Part shown: positions 1 to 8,359 of the stretch, piece by piece
How the letters are laid out: the number at the start of each line of letters is the position of its first letter
How positions within the stretch are numbered: the stretch's first letter is position 1
Assembly: GCA_026182355.1 (NCBI GenBank)
Contig: JAPFBL010000233.1
Coordinates: forward strand, 1,364,001-1,428,000
Reading direction: 5' to 3'
Origin: Hermatobates lingyangjiaoensis
Taxonomy: Eukaryota > Arthropoda > Insecta > Hemiptera > Hermatobatidae
DNA: 64,000 bases
The notes under the pieces: generated by a model
Seen by the model: the letters and a program-made list of their open reading frames with translations, nothing else
Told to the model about the DNA's origin: nothing
The model's database searches: none
Translations under genes and position numbers: made by a program

Positions 1-354
1 ATTAAATAAAAACTGTTGTTTTCAAAAAAATCTGCGATGTTAAATTTTTTACAAGGATTTGAATTTTACATTCCAAATACTCTTAGAATGTATCTAAGAA
101 AATCATTTATCATAATATAATGTGCCTTTCTAACTTTCGAATGGAGTGCTACAAATTATTTTACTGCAGACACCCGACTGATCCAAATCAACATTCTCAA
201 CCATCATAATTCTCTTAAACCCTATGATCATGAATAATCCATTTGAAACTTATCATCATGGTTAATGTCTTCTAACTATATACTCATGCATAATACCCTC
301 AACCTTACAATAATGCATAATCACTATGTTCCAACATTATTATTATGCATATTA
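1..354. repeat. degenerate minisatellite-like AT-rich DNA
   Basis: There is no gene here. From about 185 onward a loose motif around 'catgcataatc' followed by 'tcaaacctt'-like text recurs, and it resumes after the mariner at about 1280-1500. The mariner therefore seems to have landed inside an old, degenerate tandem repeat. Units are too diverged for me to give a firm period. Confidence 0.4.
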
Positions 355-383
355 CGAGGTGTGTAAATAAAGTAGTGAGACTG
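355..383 (+). repeat. mariner left terminal inverted repeat
   Basis: This 29-bp repeat begins CGAGGTGTGTAAATAAAGTA directly after a TA. It is the exact reverse complement of 1249-1277 and would be the transposase binding site. Confidence 0.93.
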
Positions 384-544
384 GCAACGTCGCTTTCGAT
401 CTGGCAACGCTGGAGACGCGTGGCCTTGAGTAGCGTCAGGTGCACGTGTGATGCGCCTCCAGTATGAATCTGAACTCGCCACAGTCATTTGTTTGTCCGC
501 AGCGTTGGTTTTCGTGAAATGGTTTTTTCTTGAGCGTTTTAAAA

Positions 545-1218
545 ATGAGTGACCTCAAAGTTGAGCAGCGGTGTGCAATCAAATTTTGCTTCAGACTTGG
601 ACATAATGCAACCGAAACTTTTGAAAAACTTCAGGAGGCCTATGGAGAACGTGTTTTATCAAGGGCACAGGTTTTTCGGTGGTTTAAGGAATTTTCAGAA
701 GGAAGAGAGTCGATTGAAGATGAACCACGAAGCGGAAGGCCTTCAAGTGCAAACACCGATGAAAATGTCAACAGAGTACGGAACGTTGTGCGTTCAGATC
801 GACGCTTGACAGTCAGAATGATCGGGGAACAGTTGAATTTGAATCACACCTCCGTTCATCACATTTTGACCAATGAATTGGAGATGAGAAAAATTTGTGC
901 GAAAATGGTTCCGCGCCCTGTCACACTGCCATCTCAATAAACGAGTTTTTGGCCAGTAAAAACATTCCTGTTGCTCCTCAGCCTCCTTATTCACCAGACT
1001 TGAGTCCTTGTGACATTTTCCTCTTCCCGAGATTGAAAAATCACCTCAAGGGAACTCATTTCGGGACACTACAAAACATACAAACTGCTGTAACCGACCA
1101 GCTGAAGGCCATTCCAGAATCCGAGTTCCAGCAATGCTACAATGATTGGAAGGACCGTCTCCAGCGCTGTATGGCTTCCGAAGGGAACTATTTTGAAGGT
1201 GACAATATCACATTGTAA
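545..1218 (+). pseudogene. mariner transposase, internal deletion plus frameshift
   Basis: The reading frame starts at the ATG at 545 (MSDLKVEQRCAIKF). Residues 1-130 form the paired-like helix-turn-helix DNA-binding region, with the linker motif GRPSSA and the run RKICAKMVPR. At about 905 the frame breaks, and the +1 frame continues with APCHTAISINEFLASKNIPV and YSPDLSPCDIFLFPRLK, ending at TAA 1216-1218. YSPDLxPCD carries the third aspartate of the DD34D catalytic triad. The segment holding the first two aspartates is gone, so no active enzyme can be made. The same deletion joint explains both the short element and the frame change. Confidence 0.92.
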
Positions 1219-1248
1219 TTATATTTGAATAGAAAATTTAAAAAAAAT

Positions 1249-1277
1249 CAGTCTCACTACTTTATTTACACACCTCG
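1249..1277 (-). repeat. mariner right terminal inverted repeat
   Basis: This is the exact reverse complement of the left repeat (355-383) and is followed by the TA target duplication at 1278-1279. Confidence 0.93.
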
Positions 1278-1279
1278 TA

Positions 1280-1766
1280 TATTAAATGTCCCAACTATAT
1301 TCTCATTGAAGAAATTTTCAATCCTTATCTTCATGCATAAGTCTTACACTTTATACTCATAAACAAACTTTTCAAATCCTACATTGTGCATAATCCTGTC
1401 AATTTTAGCTAACCGCTAAACCTCTCTAACCTTATCCCCTTGTATAATCCTTTCAAACCAGAATTGTTTTCATAATATTCTCAAAACTGAAACTGAAGAC
1501 TTCTCTAACACTACATTGACCTGCCACAAAATAATCTTGTTAAGAAGTACCATTAAAGTATGTTGATCTAATTATTGTTGATTCAATCATTAAATTATAA
1601 ACCCAAAATTATTAAGACTTACGACACATATAATTTATAGTTGGTACGCTAACATAATAATAATTCTAATTGTTCAGATATTAATATTTTCATAGAGATG
1701 GGACAAAAAAGTAGAATACAGTTGATATGAAATAGCAGATCTGATCACTGTTTTATTATAAATTTA

Positions 1767-1769
<3 letters not shown>
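1280..1769. other. AT-rich, no gene seen
   Basis: The first about 220 bases continue the degenerate minisatellite interrupted by the mariner. The remainder is AT-rich with stops in all frames. Confidence 0.5.
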
Positions 1770-1804
<35 letters not shown>

Positions 1805-1855
1805 TTCACTGAACTGATTTGCGTCCAGTTTGGATCGTTTTTTCGAATTTTAAGT

Positions 1856-1904
<49 letters not shown>
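1770..1904. repeat. two (TA)n arrays around a PLE repeat tail
   Basis: TA runs at 1770-1800 and 1857-1904 bracket a 55-bp fragment that contains GCGTCCAGTTTGGATCG. The same block ends the family E repeat at about 33930-33960. A PLE tail seems to have inserted in, or been trimmed to, a TA microsatellite. Confidence 0.75.
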
Positions 1905-1905
<1 letters not shown>

Positions 1906-2040
1906 CAGTTACCTGCCGTTGCGTCTACAACGTGCTTAGTCTCCCTTTCTCTTTTCTCCTGAAGACGGATTGCACGAAAATTTGAGTTTGTAAGTGTGTT
2001 TCTTTGTTCTGTGTGTTACTCTTCTTGAGTTTTGAACTCA
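1905..2040 (+). repeat. PLE terminal repeat, family E (copy 1)
   Basis: The block starts ACAGTTACCTGCCGTTGCGT, contains a hammerhead-like core at 1956-1986, and ends in a stretch (TTGTTCTGTGTGTTACTC) shared with 31342-31490 and 33718-33965. TA runs flank it on both sides. It is non-coding and belongs to the class of pLTR-like blocks seen next to PLE genes in this window; direct linkage of family E to a PLE gene is inferred. Confidence 0.75.
1956..1986 (+). ncRNA. hammerhead-ribozyme-like motif (family E)
   Basis: Order: stem I CTC (1956-1958), core CTGAAGA (1959-1965), extra C, weak stem II, GAA, self-complementary AATT, T, then GAG pairing with the CTC. It follows the minimal hammerhead plan reported for PLE flanking repeats, with one extra base after the core. 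Stem II is poorer in this copy than at 33841-33871. Activity is not shown. Confidence 0.5.
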
Positions 2041-2071
2041 TATATATAAAGATTTTATATAAAAAGAAATG

Positions 2072-2295
2072 ACCGTGTCATGTGTTTATTCAGACTATAG
2101 TTGTTGTTAAAATCCACATACTATTTTTCTTGGTAAAATAATTTGTAACGTAATACTTAGTTTTTCTGTTTCCAAATTTATACTTTTGTCTATGAAAAAG
2201 GTTTTAAATAAAGACCGAAACGTTGGGAATGAGACTTTAATTTGAACCTGAAGAACTGACCGAGTCCCGATAAACTTTAGTTTTGTATATTTATA
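2072..2295 (+). repeat. PLE-type repeat, family G (copy 1)
   Basis: It shares long stretches with 16281-16645, 56418-56755 and 57226-57455, including the block AAGGTTTTAAATAAAGACCG and the end GACCGAGTCCCGATAAACTT. It is non-coding. Its hammerhead-like core has CTATGAA in place of CTGANGA. Confidence 0.7.
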
Positions 2296-2296
2296 T

Positions 2297-2390
2297 AGTT
2301 CAATATACAAAAAGAAACACAGAGAAATTAAAAGCACAGACTTATAGTCTCTAATTTTTGGTTTGAACCGTCTTCAGAAAAAATTTATAT
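2297..2390 (-). repeat. PLE terminal repeat, family C (copy 1)
   Basis: Plus-strand text AGTTCAATATACAAAAAGAA through GGTTTGAACCGTCTTCAG matches the family C repeats at 29437, 40441, 46205 and 55033. The hammerhead-like core lies on the minus strand at about 2348-2378: CTGAAGA, C, stem II GGTT/AACC, AAA, AATT, A, GAGA. It directly abuts the family G copy. Confidence 0.7.
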
Positions 2391-2419
2391 CCTACTATAG
2401 AAAGCATTATAAAAAGTAT

Positions 2420-3060
2420 CATGGATATTTTGACAAATCGTCATCAGTAGAAGAAGAGATGTGACTCGTTTGAAAAGCGAAGCCATAATGGAGAAGCGCT
2501 ATCTAGTAGTCGCAGTAAATATGCTGCCAACATATGCAACGGAGTGGAAGGGACAAATAAAAATAACTTACAAAAGACTAAATAATATAAACAGAGCAAA
2601 TAAAAAGTAAAATCAAATAAAGGCGGTATGGAAAAAGACGGAAACGAATCAGAAAAAAAAATAAAACTAAATATAAAATGCTAAGTAATATACATAAAAA
2701 ATTATTTGAAAAAGGATTAAAAAGTAATAGAAAATGAACGAACGTGATTGAATCCAGGAGTTATCTCGCACCAAGAAGACTGATATGTGCCTCTTCAAAA
2801 GCCCTCAAGCCAACAATGGTGTTGGTATCTGCGATCTGATTAAGAATTTTTAAACGGAAAGGGTTGTTAAACTTGAGTCTCTGGGAGTTTGCGTGGATGG
2901 CCACAGGAAGGCTGCTGTGCTAACCAACGGAAGCCCTATGACCACTAATATGCAGGCTCAGTTTAGTAGAGGCCAATCATACATAATATGCATCACACCT
3001 GATACATACAGTCTATTAATACAGTTTCTTGGCATTTATTGGGTAGGTGTGATTATTATG
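2420..3060 (-). pseudogene. PLE 3' end: GIY-YIG endonuclease relic plus repeat
   Basis: On the minus strand, 3056-2745 encodes in broken frames GHRASVG, SSLPVAIHANSQRLKFNN, RLKILNQIAD and LRAFEEAHIS. These match the C-terminal GIY-YIG endonuclease of the better PLE copy at 18513-19208. Frameshifts affect the start of the domain. Downstream on that strand is untranslated DNA, then a family D-like hammerhead fragment at 2421-2450 (CTGATGACGA..GTC). The order endonuclease, 3' UTR, repeat is the same as at 18124-19208, so this is an older copy of that family. Confidence 0.8.
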
Positions 3061-3269
3061 GTAGGTAATGCAATAGGACGCATTCGATCAACCTCATAAG
3101 GAGTTAAGGGCAAAATATTGGAAAGAATAGATATAAGATTCAATCTATTCTATATATTGTCGGTATGAAAATGGATGGGAGTTTAAAAAAAGATTAAAGA
3201 GGTAGAAGGGAAAGAGGAAAGAATAGAACAAAACCCCTTGATAATTTCTGTTATGTCAATTCCAACCAT

Positions 3270-3345
3270 TTGGTCTCCTGAAGACGATAATAAACCAAAA
3301 ATAGAAGAAAATAAGTGTGTGATAAAATCTAAGTTTTAGTCTTTA
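3270..3345 (+). repeat. degenerate C/E-type PLE repeat fragment
   Basis: It contains GGTCTCCTGAAGACGATAAT, i.e. the stem I side and core CTGAAGA followed by C, then weakly conserved text ending in an AAGTGTGTGAT-like tail. It lies opposite in orientation to the relic at 2420-3060, so the two may be arms of an old inverted pair. Confidence 0.45.
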
Positions 3346-3347
3346 AA

Positions 3348-3372
3348 GAGAGAGAGAGAGAGAGAGAGAAAG
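3348..3372. repeat. (AG)n microsatellite
   Basis: An uninterrupted AG run of about 25 bases. Confidence 0.9.
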
Positions 3373-4567
3373 ATGAGAGGACATAAGAAACAAAATAATT
3401 ATAATACAACCGGAATAGTTTGAACTATAAATTTTGAAATTATGTGATAAAAATATGCCAGTCTATGATATTTAAAAAATTTTTAAATTTGCTATTTTAA
3501 TTAGATTGTTTTAATCTACAATACAAAAGCCTTAATAATCCGAGATCATTGTTAATGGTGCTTAAGATATTTCACAAATGAATATTTCCTTTAAAGATGC
3601 CATTAATTAATTGATTGAAACATTGTTGAATTATTTATTCTTGATTTGAAGTGGGAATGTTGATTGTAGGCGGCAGTGTTTTGATTAAACTGAAGAGAGT
3701 TTGATGGTGGTCGATAGGACGAGGGGCCTCGATAAATCACGACTGGCACTGTCGGCGATATATTGGCAATCCTCATTACACCAAGCCTGCCTTAAATACA
3801 ATATCCCCTCTTCCATTACTGCCCTCTCTTCTATTCCACTTTCTAAGACATTTCACTCGCAACCATTCAATATTTTCTCTTAACATCTTTCTGTTATTTA
3901 CAAAAATAAATCAAGTAATTACACTCACTGTTATTTATATGTTATTGTTCTTTCTAATTGAAATTTATAATTAGTAGATTATATTAAAAGTGTTGATACT
4001 ATTATAAATTAAACTGTTATAATGAACTGCAGAATAGCTAATAAACAAATTAAAATAGGTTTATTTTCATTTGGAAAGTTCTCATTTCTGACTTTCTCTT
4101 AAAATCGTTGACTTCATATAAGCTGATATTTATAGTCTTTTGCAACAGGATTGCTTGAAAATATTAAGAATATGGCCAACAGTCGATTCTTCAGTTCTCA
4201 ATACCTAACTTAACCCTAAGCATGCTACGTTAGCCCATATTTGAACCTTATGCTGCTAAACTAAATAGCATTGTTTTATTATATTGAAGAAATTTAACAA
4301 ATATTGCATACATCAATTTTTTTTATAAAACTTATCTTCAAAATAATTATTGTTAGTTCAATTTTACGAAATTTTAAATATTGGTAAACATAAATGTAAG
4401 TGATTATAAATATTTTGTCAGTCATAATTATGGAAATTCATTTTGGTATATCCCAAAAAAATGCATTTTTCTAAAAAAAATTATTTGATTATTTTTCAGT
4501 ATAAACTGCTGTAAATAGAAATCTTACCAATTATTAATTTGTTTAAGAATTAAATATATTATACATA
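3373..4567. other. AT-rich, no gene seen
   Basis: Nothing recognised. A slightly GC-richer patch at 3690-3850 holds a 60-codon open frame that resembles no family I know and lacks splice or promoter context. Confidence 0.5.
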
Positions 4568-4670
4568 TGATCAAACCACAAAAAGAAATGGGAAAACAAG
4601 ACTAAGATCTTTCAACCGTAACAAGCGGTCTTCGTCAGAGTCAAAAACCCAACTGAACAGTTCAGTTAGG
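4568..4670 (-). repeat. PLE terminal repeat, family A (left palindrome arm)
   Basis: It begins GATCAAACCACAAAAAGAAA and holds a complete family A hammerhead-like motif on the minus strand (4600-4642). Its inverted partner lies at 7367-7508. The two were originally a near-contiguous palindrome, now separated by the LINE at 4671-7356. TTCAGTTAGG at 4661-4670 is one copy of the LINE target duplication. Confidence 0.85.
4600..4642 (-). ncRNA. hammerhead-ribozyme-like motif (family A)
   Basis: Minus strand: stem I GACT, core CTGACGA, extra A, stem II GACCG/CGGTT around a 7-nt loop, GAA, palindrome AGATCT, T, then AGTC pairing with GACT. Identical 43-nt motifs occur at 7372-7414, 17315-17357 and 18040-18082. 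Intact pairing in every helix suggests recent or constrained copies. Confidence 0.6.
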
Positions 4671-4672
4671 TT

Positions 4673-5968
4673 GACGTCATGAAGGCACTCCCCTGGAAGG
4701 CTGTCCTGAACTTGACTGCGCTTTTCAATGCTTGCTTGCGACTAGCACACTTTCCAGACTGCTGGAAAGAAGCAATCGTAATCATGCTGAAAAAACCAGG
4801 CAAGAGTGGTCGGCATGCTGCCAACTACCGTCCAATTAGCCTTTTGTCGGTTATCGGAAAGGCCTTGGAGAAGTTGATAAGACTTAAGGTTAATGACTCT
4901 CTTTGCTTTCAGGATATCCAGTTTGGATTTAGAAAAGGCCATTCAACAAGTCACCAGTTGAGGAGGTTCACGGACTTCGTCAGGGGTGGAATTCAGCACT
5001 GGACAAGGCGCGGCCTAATAACTGCTGCGGTCTTCGTGGACTTGGAGAAAGCGTTTGACTCTGTTTGGCATGCTGGGCTCCTCTACAAGTTAGCGGAGGC
5101 GAAACTGCCGGTATGGTTTGTTAAAATAGTCAAATCATATCTGACTGGCAGGCGCTTTAGGGTTCAGGTTGGGGGAACATTCAGTGATTGTCGAACACTG
5201 GGAAGAGGTGTGCCTCAAGGGAGCGTTCTCGGCCCCTTGTTGTTTAACTTGTACGTAAATGACTTCCCAGTGCCTAGAACTACTGTTAAGGTGGTTGCGA
5301 TGACTGGGATGTTTGCTGACGACAGAGTCGTTGCCATGCGTTCTAGTGTGCGTAAGCCCCTGTTCCGTCAACTCAACAGCTTTCTAAGTGAAGTTGATGA
5401 ATACTACCGGGTGTGGAGGATCAAGGCAAACCCAACCAAGAGTTCATGCGTTGTCTTCTCAAGGCGACGCCCAATATGTGGATGGCCAGCAGTTAAGCTT
5501 GGTGGCGTCCAAGTCCCACAGGTAAAACATGTAAAGTACTTGGGAATAGTTTTTGACTCTTCTTTAAGTTTCAGGCCCCACTTGCAGGACAGAAAACGTC
5601 AAGGAAAGGCGCTGTTAGGTATGCTTCGCCCGCTGATCGGGCCTAAGGGAGTGTCCCTGGCTGCTAAGGTGTGCCTTTATAAAACTCTTATCAGGGCGGT
5701 GATGACTTACGGGTCATCGGCCTGGTTTGAGGCTTCTAACACTTCTAGAGGTCTCCTCCAAGGTGTCCAGAACAGGGCAACCCGGATAATGACGGGAGCA
5801 CCGAGGTATGTTCGGAACAGGGATCTCCATAGGGACCTGGGGCTGGAGCATATCGACAGTTTCATCTGGAGACTTGCCAGCAGAGAGGACAACAAGCTAC
5901 AGGGAAGTGAAAATGTCCTAGTACGGAACCTGAAAAGGAGAACCACCCAACCTCCAGATAATGGATAA
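4673..5968 (+). CDS. Jockey-clade reverse transcriptase, N-terminally truncated
   Basis: The frame is open from the LINE's 5' junction; the first ATG (4679) is probably incidental. Domain landmarks of the RT: ANYRPISLLSVIGKALEKLI (fingers), IQFGFRKGHSTSHQL, the catalytic block VFVDLEKAFDSVWHAGL with its aspartates, GVPQGSVLGPLLFNLYVND, and the active-site box MFADDR (the YxDD equivalent is FADD). After the palm come the thumb and a C-terminal region with KYLGIVFDSSLSFRPHL and NRATRIMTGAPRYVRNRDL. Stop TAA at 5966-5968. It would polymerise cDNA by target-primed reverse transcription in a full-length element. With no frameshift over 430 codons, this is the best preserved coding region in the window. 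A decayed relative lies at 50740-52400. Confidence 0.9.
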   Translation, partial: DVMKALPWKAVLNLTALFNACLRLAHFPDCWKEAIVIMLKKPGKSGRHAANYRPISLLSVIGKALEKLIRLKVNDSLCFQDIQFGFRKGHSTSHQLRRFTDFVRGGIQHWTRRGLITAAVFVDLEKAFDSVWHAGLLYKLAEAKLPVWFVKIVKSYLTGRRFRVQVGGTFSDCRTLGRGVPQGSVLGPLLFNLYVNDFPVPRTTVKVVAMTGMFADDRVVAMRSSVRKPLFRQLNSFLSEVDEYYRVWRIKANPTKSSCVVFSRRRPICGWPAVKLGGVQVPQVKHVKYLGIVFDSSLSFRPHLQDRKRQGKALLGMLRPLIGPKGVSLAAKVCLYKTLIRAVMTYGSSAWFEASNTSRGLLQGVQNRATRIMTGAPRYVRNRDLHRDLGLEHIDSFIWRLASREDNKLQGSENVLVRNLKRRTTQPPDNG

Positions 5969-6300
5969 GTAGCACTACTATTGCTGTAATCTCTCTCTAG
6001 GAGCATAAGTTAAATTTAGACACGTAATGCTTTTATGAAACTGTATTATCCTGTCCGGGATGCTGGATGAACTGCTGGCGGTTCACCCACGGACATTAAA
6101 AGTATAAATCCATGTTGTGTTATAAAATGAAAAATCTATTTATGTAATTATTAATTATTTATTTTTATTAATTATTTATAAATTTAGAATAAGAAAGATC
6201 TGTGTTCAAAACACACATAGTGTTATAAATCAGCTTTATATTTAATTGGTTTTTTTTTTTTTTTTTTTTTTTTTTTGATATATTAATCTATAAATGTCTT

Positions 6301-7075
6301 CCCCCTGTAAGGGCAATCACCTCGAAGAGGTATTAGGATAACGTATGGTCTTAAGATTATACCTAACTGCATATATTCATTAGTTATCTCCTACACTGTA
6401 CTATAGGATGCAGATGTTCTTGGTGGCCGCAGTTGTGTGAATGCAGAGTTGACCAATGCATTTTTGAATGCAGTTTGCAATTCTTAACTCTGCTCCCGGC
6501 TGCGTGCTTATCGATAGATGGATTGGGTGAGCATTTACTACACTCCCCCTTAAGGGTAATCACCTAATAGAGATGTTATAGTGGGTATGATCTTAAGACT
6601 GTACTTAGTAGTCATTGCTGTCTCCCATATTGAGCTTGGATGCAGCTGTTCTCGGTGGCCGCAGTCATGGAATCCGGGGTTGAAAAATGCATTTTTGAAT
6701 GCAGATTCTTGCAATTCCTAACCCTGCTTCCGGACTGCGTGCTTATCGATGGATGGATTGTGGGCTCGTTAATGTATTCATTAAAATGTATACACCCTCA
6801 AAGGGTAATCACCTCAAAGAGGTGATAGAACAATTATGTTATCTTATTGTTATTATAATTATTATTATTATCGTTACCTAGATTATTATATTATATTATA
6901 TTATCATTATATTTACGTGCCCCATGGAGCCCGAGGGTGCTGCTTGTTCCTTGGGGCCGCAGTTATGAACGCAGAGTTGATCAAATGCATTTATGAATGC
7001 AGTCTTGCAATTTCTAACTCTGCTTTCGTGCTGTGTGCTTGATGATGAGTAGACCGTGGAATGGGCTCCATGTGA
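6301..7075 (+). repeat. about 243-bp tandem repeat in LINE 3' region
   Basis: Two full units (about 6301-6543 and 6546-6790), a stub (6791-6830) and a partial fourth copy (about 6922-7070) share GTAATCACCTC.., GGTGGCCGCAGTTGTG-like, GAATGCAGAGTTGACC and CTGCGTGCTTATCGAT text. A TTA/TAT-rich stretch separates the last copy. It probably belongs to the LINE's 3' untranslated region, or to repeats it carries. Confidence 0.7.
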
Positions 7076-7366
7076 TTCATTATTAATTATTATTATTATT
7101 ATTAATACTTTCATGTATGTTTTTTTTTGATTTTTAGTCTCTATTTGTATAAGCCTGTTGGTCACTGGTCAAAGGTTCACACTAGCCAAGGAAATTCTAC
7201 TTTTTAATACAAGGGACAAGTAAAAGCGCCAGTTTAGCTTGTATCCCGCCAAATTAACTAATTTAGAGAATGAAGTGGTAAAAGGCCTAGATGCCTGTCC
7301 ACTAATTTGGCATGCACCTTGCTGTACATGGCTAGCTGACCCTTGACCCTTGACCCTTCAGTTAGG

Positions 7367-7508
7367 TTTTTGACTCTGACGAAGACCGCTTGTTACGGTT
7401 GAAAGATCTTAGTCTTGTTTTCCCATTTCTTTTTGTGGTTTGATCATTGCTTGTGGAGTGGAGAGATAAGAGAGGGAAACCACGTGTTTATGTGATATCT
7501 TTTTATAT
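7367..7508 (+). repeat. PLE terminal repeat, family A (right palindrome arm)
   Basis: It mirrors 4568-4670, with a hammerhead-like motif at 7372-7414. After GTGGTTTGATCATTG it switches to GTGGAGTGGAGAGATAAGAG, text that belongs to family C. It then ends CACGTGTTTATGTGATATCT, the normal family A outer end. The switch is a chimeric joint also seen at 7938-7975. Confidence 0.8.
7372..7414 (+). ncRNA. hammerhead-ribozyme-like motif (family A)
   Basis: This is the plus-strand equivalent of 4600-4642 with the same pairing: GACT/AGTC stem I, CTGACGA core, GACCG/CGGTT stem II, GAA and AGATCT stem III. Confidence 0.6.
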
Positions 7509-7529
7509 TATATATATATATATATATAC

Positions 7530-7782
7530 GATCAAACCACAATATGGAAGGGGGGGGGGGGAGACTAAGATCTTTCAACCACAACAAGCGGTCTTCGTTA
7601 GAGTCAAAAACCCAACTGGAATACAAGATGCAGAAACATCATGAGCGAAGAGTGGTATTTTAAAAGTGTTAAAGTGTAGGAAGTGATAATAATCTAGAAA
7701 GGGTTGTTCAGGGAAACAAAGTATAGTAAGATAAAACAACTATCCGCTAGCTGTTAACCCTGTCAGCTATGTGAAATCTTGT
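7530..7782 (-). repeat. PLE terminal repeat, family A (degenerate)
   Basis: From GATCAAACCACAATATGG it matches family A through the core, the AGTGGTATTTTAAAA block and AACTATCCGCTAGCTG, as at 17283-17540, with several deletions and a run of G. TA runs lie on both sides (7509-7529 and 7783-7802). Confidence 0.8.
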
Positions 7783-7802
7783 TATATATATATATATATA
7801 TA

Positions 7803-7945
7803 TGATCAAACCACAAAAAGTAATGGGGAAAAAATACTATGATCATTCAACCATAACAAGCGGTCTTCGTCATAGTCAAAAATCCAACTAGTTGGGTTGA
7901 ATCATCTTAGTCTTTTTTTTTCATTTCATATTGTGGTTTGATCAT
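7803..7945. repeat. family A inverted pair with damaged ribozyme core
   Basis: The left arm (7803-7890, minus orientation) and the right arm (7891-7945, plus orientation) mirror each other around AACTAGTT. The right arm lacks the core and stem II. It joins directly into the family C block at 7946. Confidence 0.75.
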
Positions 7946-8130
7946 ATTGTGGAGTGGAGAGATAAGAGAGGGAAATCAAGCGCACTGGTTCAGAGACGGT
8001 TGGAAACTGGGTTGAAGGCGGTTCAAACCAAAAATTAGAGACTGTAAGTGTGTTCTTTTGATTTATCTATGTTTATTTTTCTATATTGAACTATATTTGT
8101 CCGTTTTGGATCGTATTTCCAACGAAAAAG
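7946..8130 (+). repeat. PLE terminal repeat, family C (chimeric with A)
   Basis: TTGTGGAGTGGAGAGATAAG is followed by AAGCGCACTGG, then GGTTCAAACCAAAAATTAGA and the family C end ATTTGTCCGTTTTGGATCGT..AACGAAAAAG, next to a TA run. The first part is inverted relative to the second, as in a fused inverted pair. Confidence 0.7.
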
Positions 8131-8140
8131 TATATATATA

Positions 8141-8256
8141 TGAGGATTTCACAAGAAAGACGTAAAAAAATCAAAGTATAAACCACAGTAAGAAAATCAA
8201 AAAAACGACTAAGATCTTTGAACCAAAAGAATGGTCTTCGTTTGAGTGTCAAGCAG
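8141..8256 (-). repeat. old family A repeat
   Basis: GACTAAGATCTTTGAACC and GGTCTTCGTTTGAGTG correspond to the family A hammerhead-like motif with several substitutions in the core. It is followed by unrelated sequence. Confidence 0.6.
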
Positions 8257-8308
8257 GAAAATTATACATCACCAGAAGTAATTGGACTGATGTAGCAGTA
8301 GGTTTTAG

Positions 8309-8326
8309 TGTGTGTGTGTGTGTGTA

Positions 8327-8357
<31 letters not shown>
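8309..8357. repeat. (GT)n microsatellite
   Basis: A GT run with one ATGC interruption. Confidence 0.9.
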
Positions 8358-8359
8358 CT

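Larger units (their letters stand above)
355..1277 (+). mobile_element. mariner (Tc1/mariner) element, internally deleted
   Basis: A 923-bp element is bounded by identical 29-bp terminal inverted repeats (355-383 and 1249-1277) and flanked by TA on both sides (353-354 and 1278-1279), the normal mariner target duplication. Complete mariners are about 1.3 kb, so roughly 350 bp is missing. Inside is a transposase whose middle is deleted. Perfect inverted repeats and a readable coding frame point to a fairly recent insertion that could be mobilised only by an intact relative's enzyme. Confidence 0.93.
4671..7356 (+). mobile_element. 5'-truncated Jockey-type LINE in a PLE palindrome
   Basis: A non-LTR retrotransposon starts mid-ORF2, in frame, at 4671 and ends in a short (TTGACCC)n tail at 7338-7356. 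It is flanked by the 10-bp direct duplication TTCAGTTAGG (4661-4670 and 7357-7366). The endonuclease domain and ORF1 are missing, which is normal 5' truncation. The 3' region (5969-7356) is long and includes the tandem repeat at 6301-7075. The insertion point is the tip of a family A hairpin. Confidence 0.85.

Noticed and set aside
2893..3099. Plus-strand 68-codon ORF
   Set aside because: It is antisense to the GIY-YIG relic at 2420-3060, whose minus-strand peptide matches a known domain.
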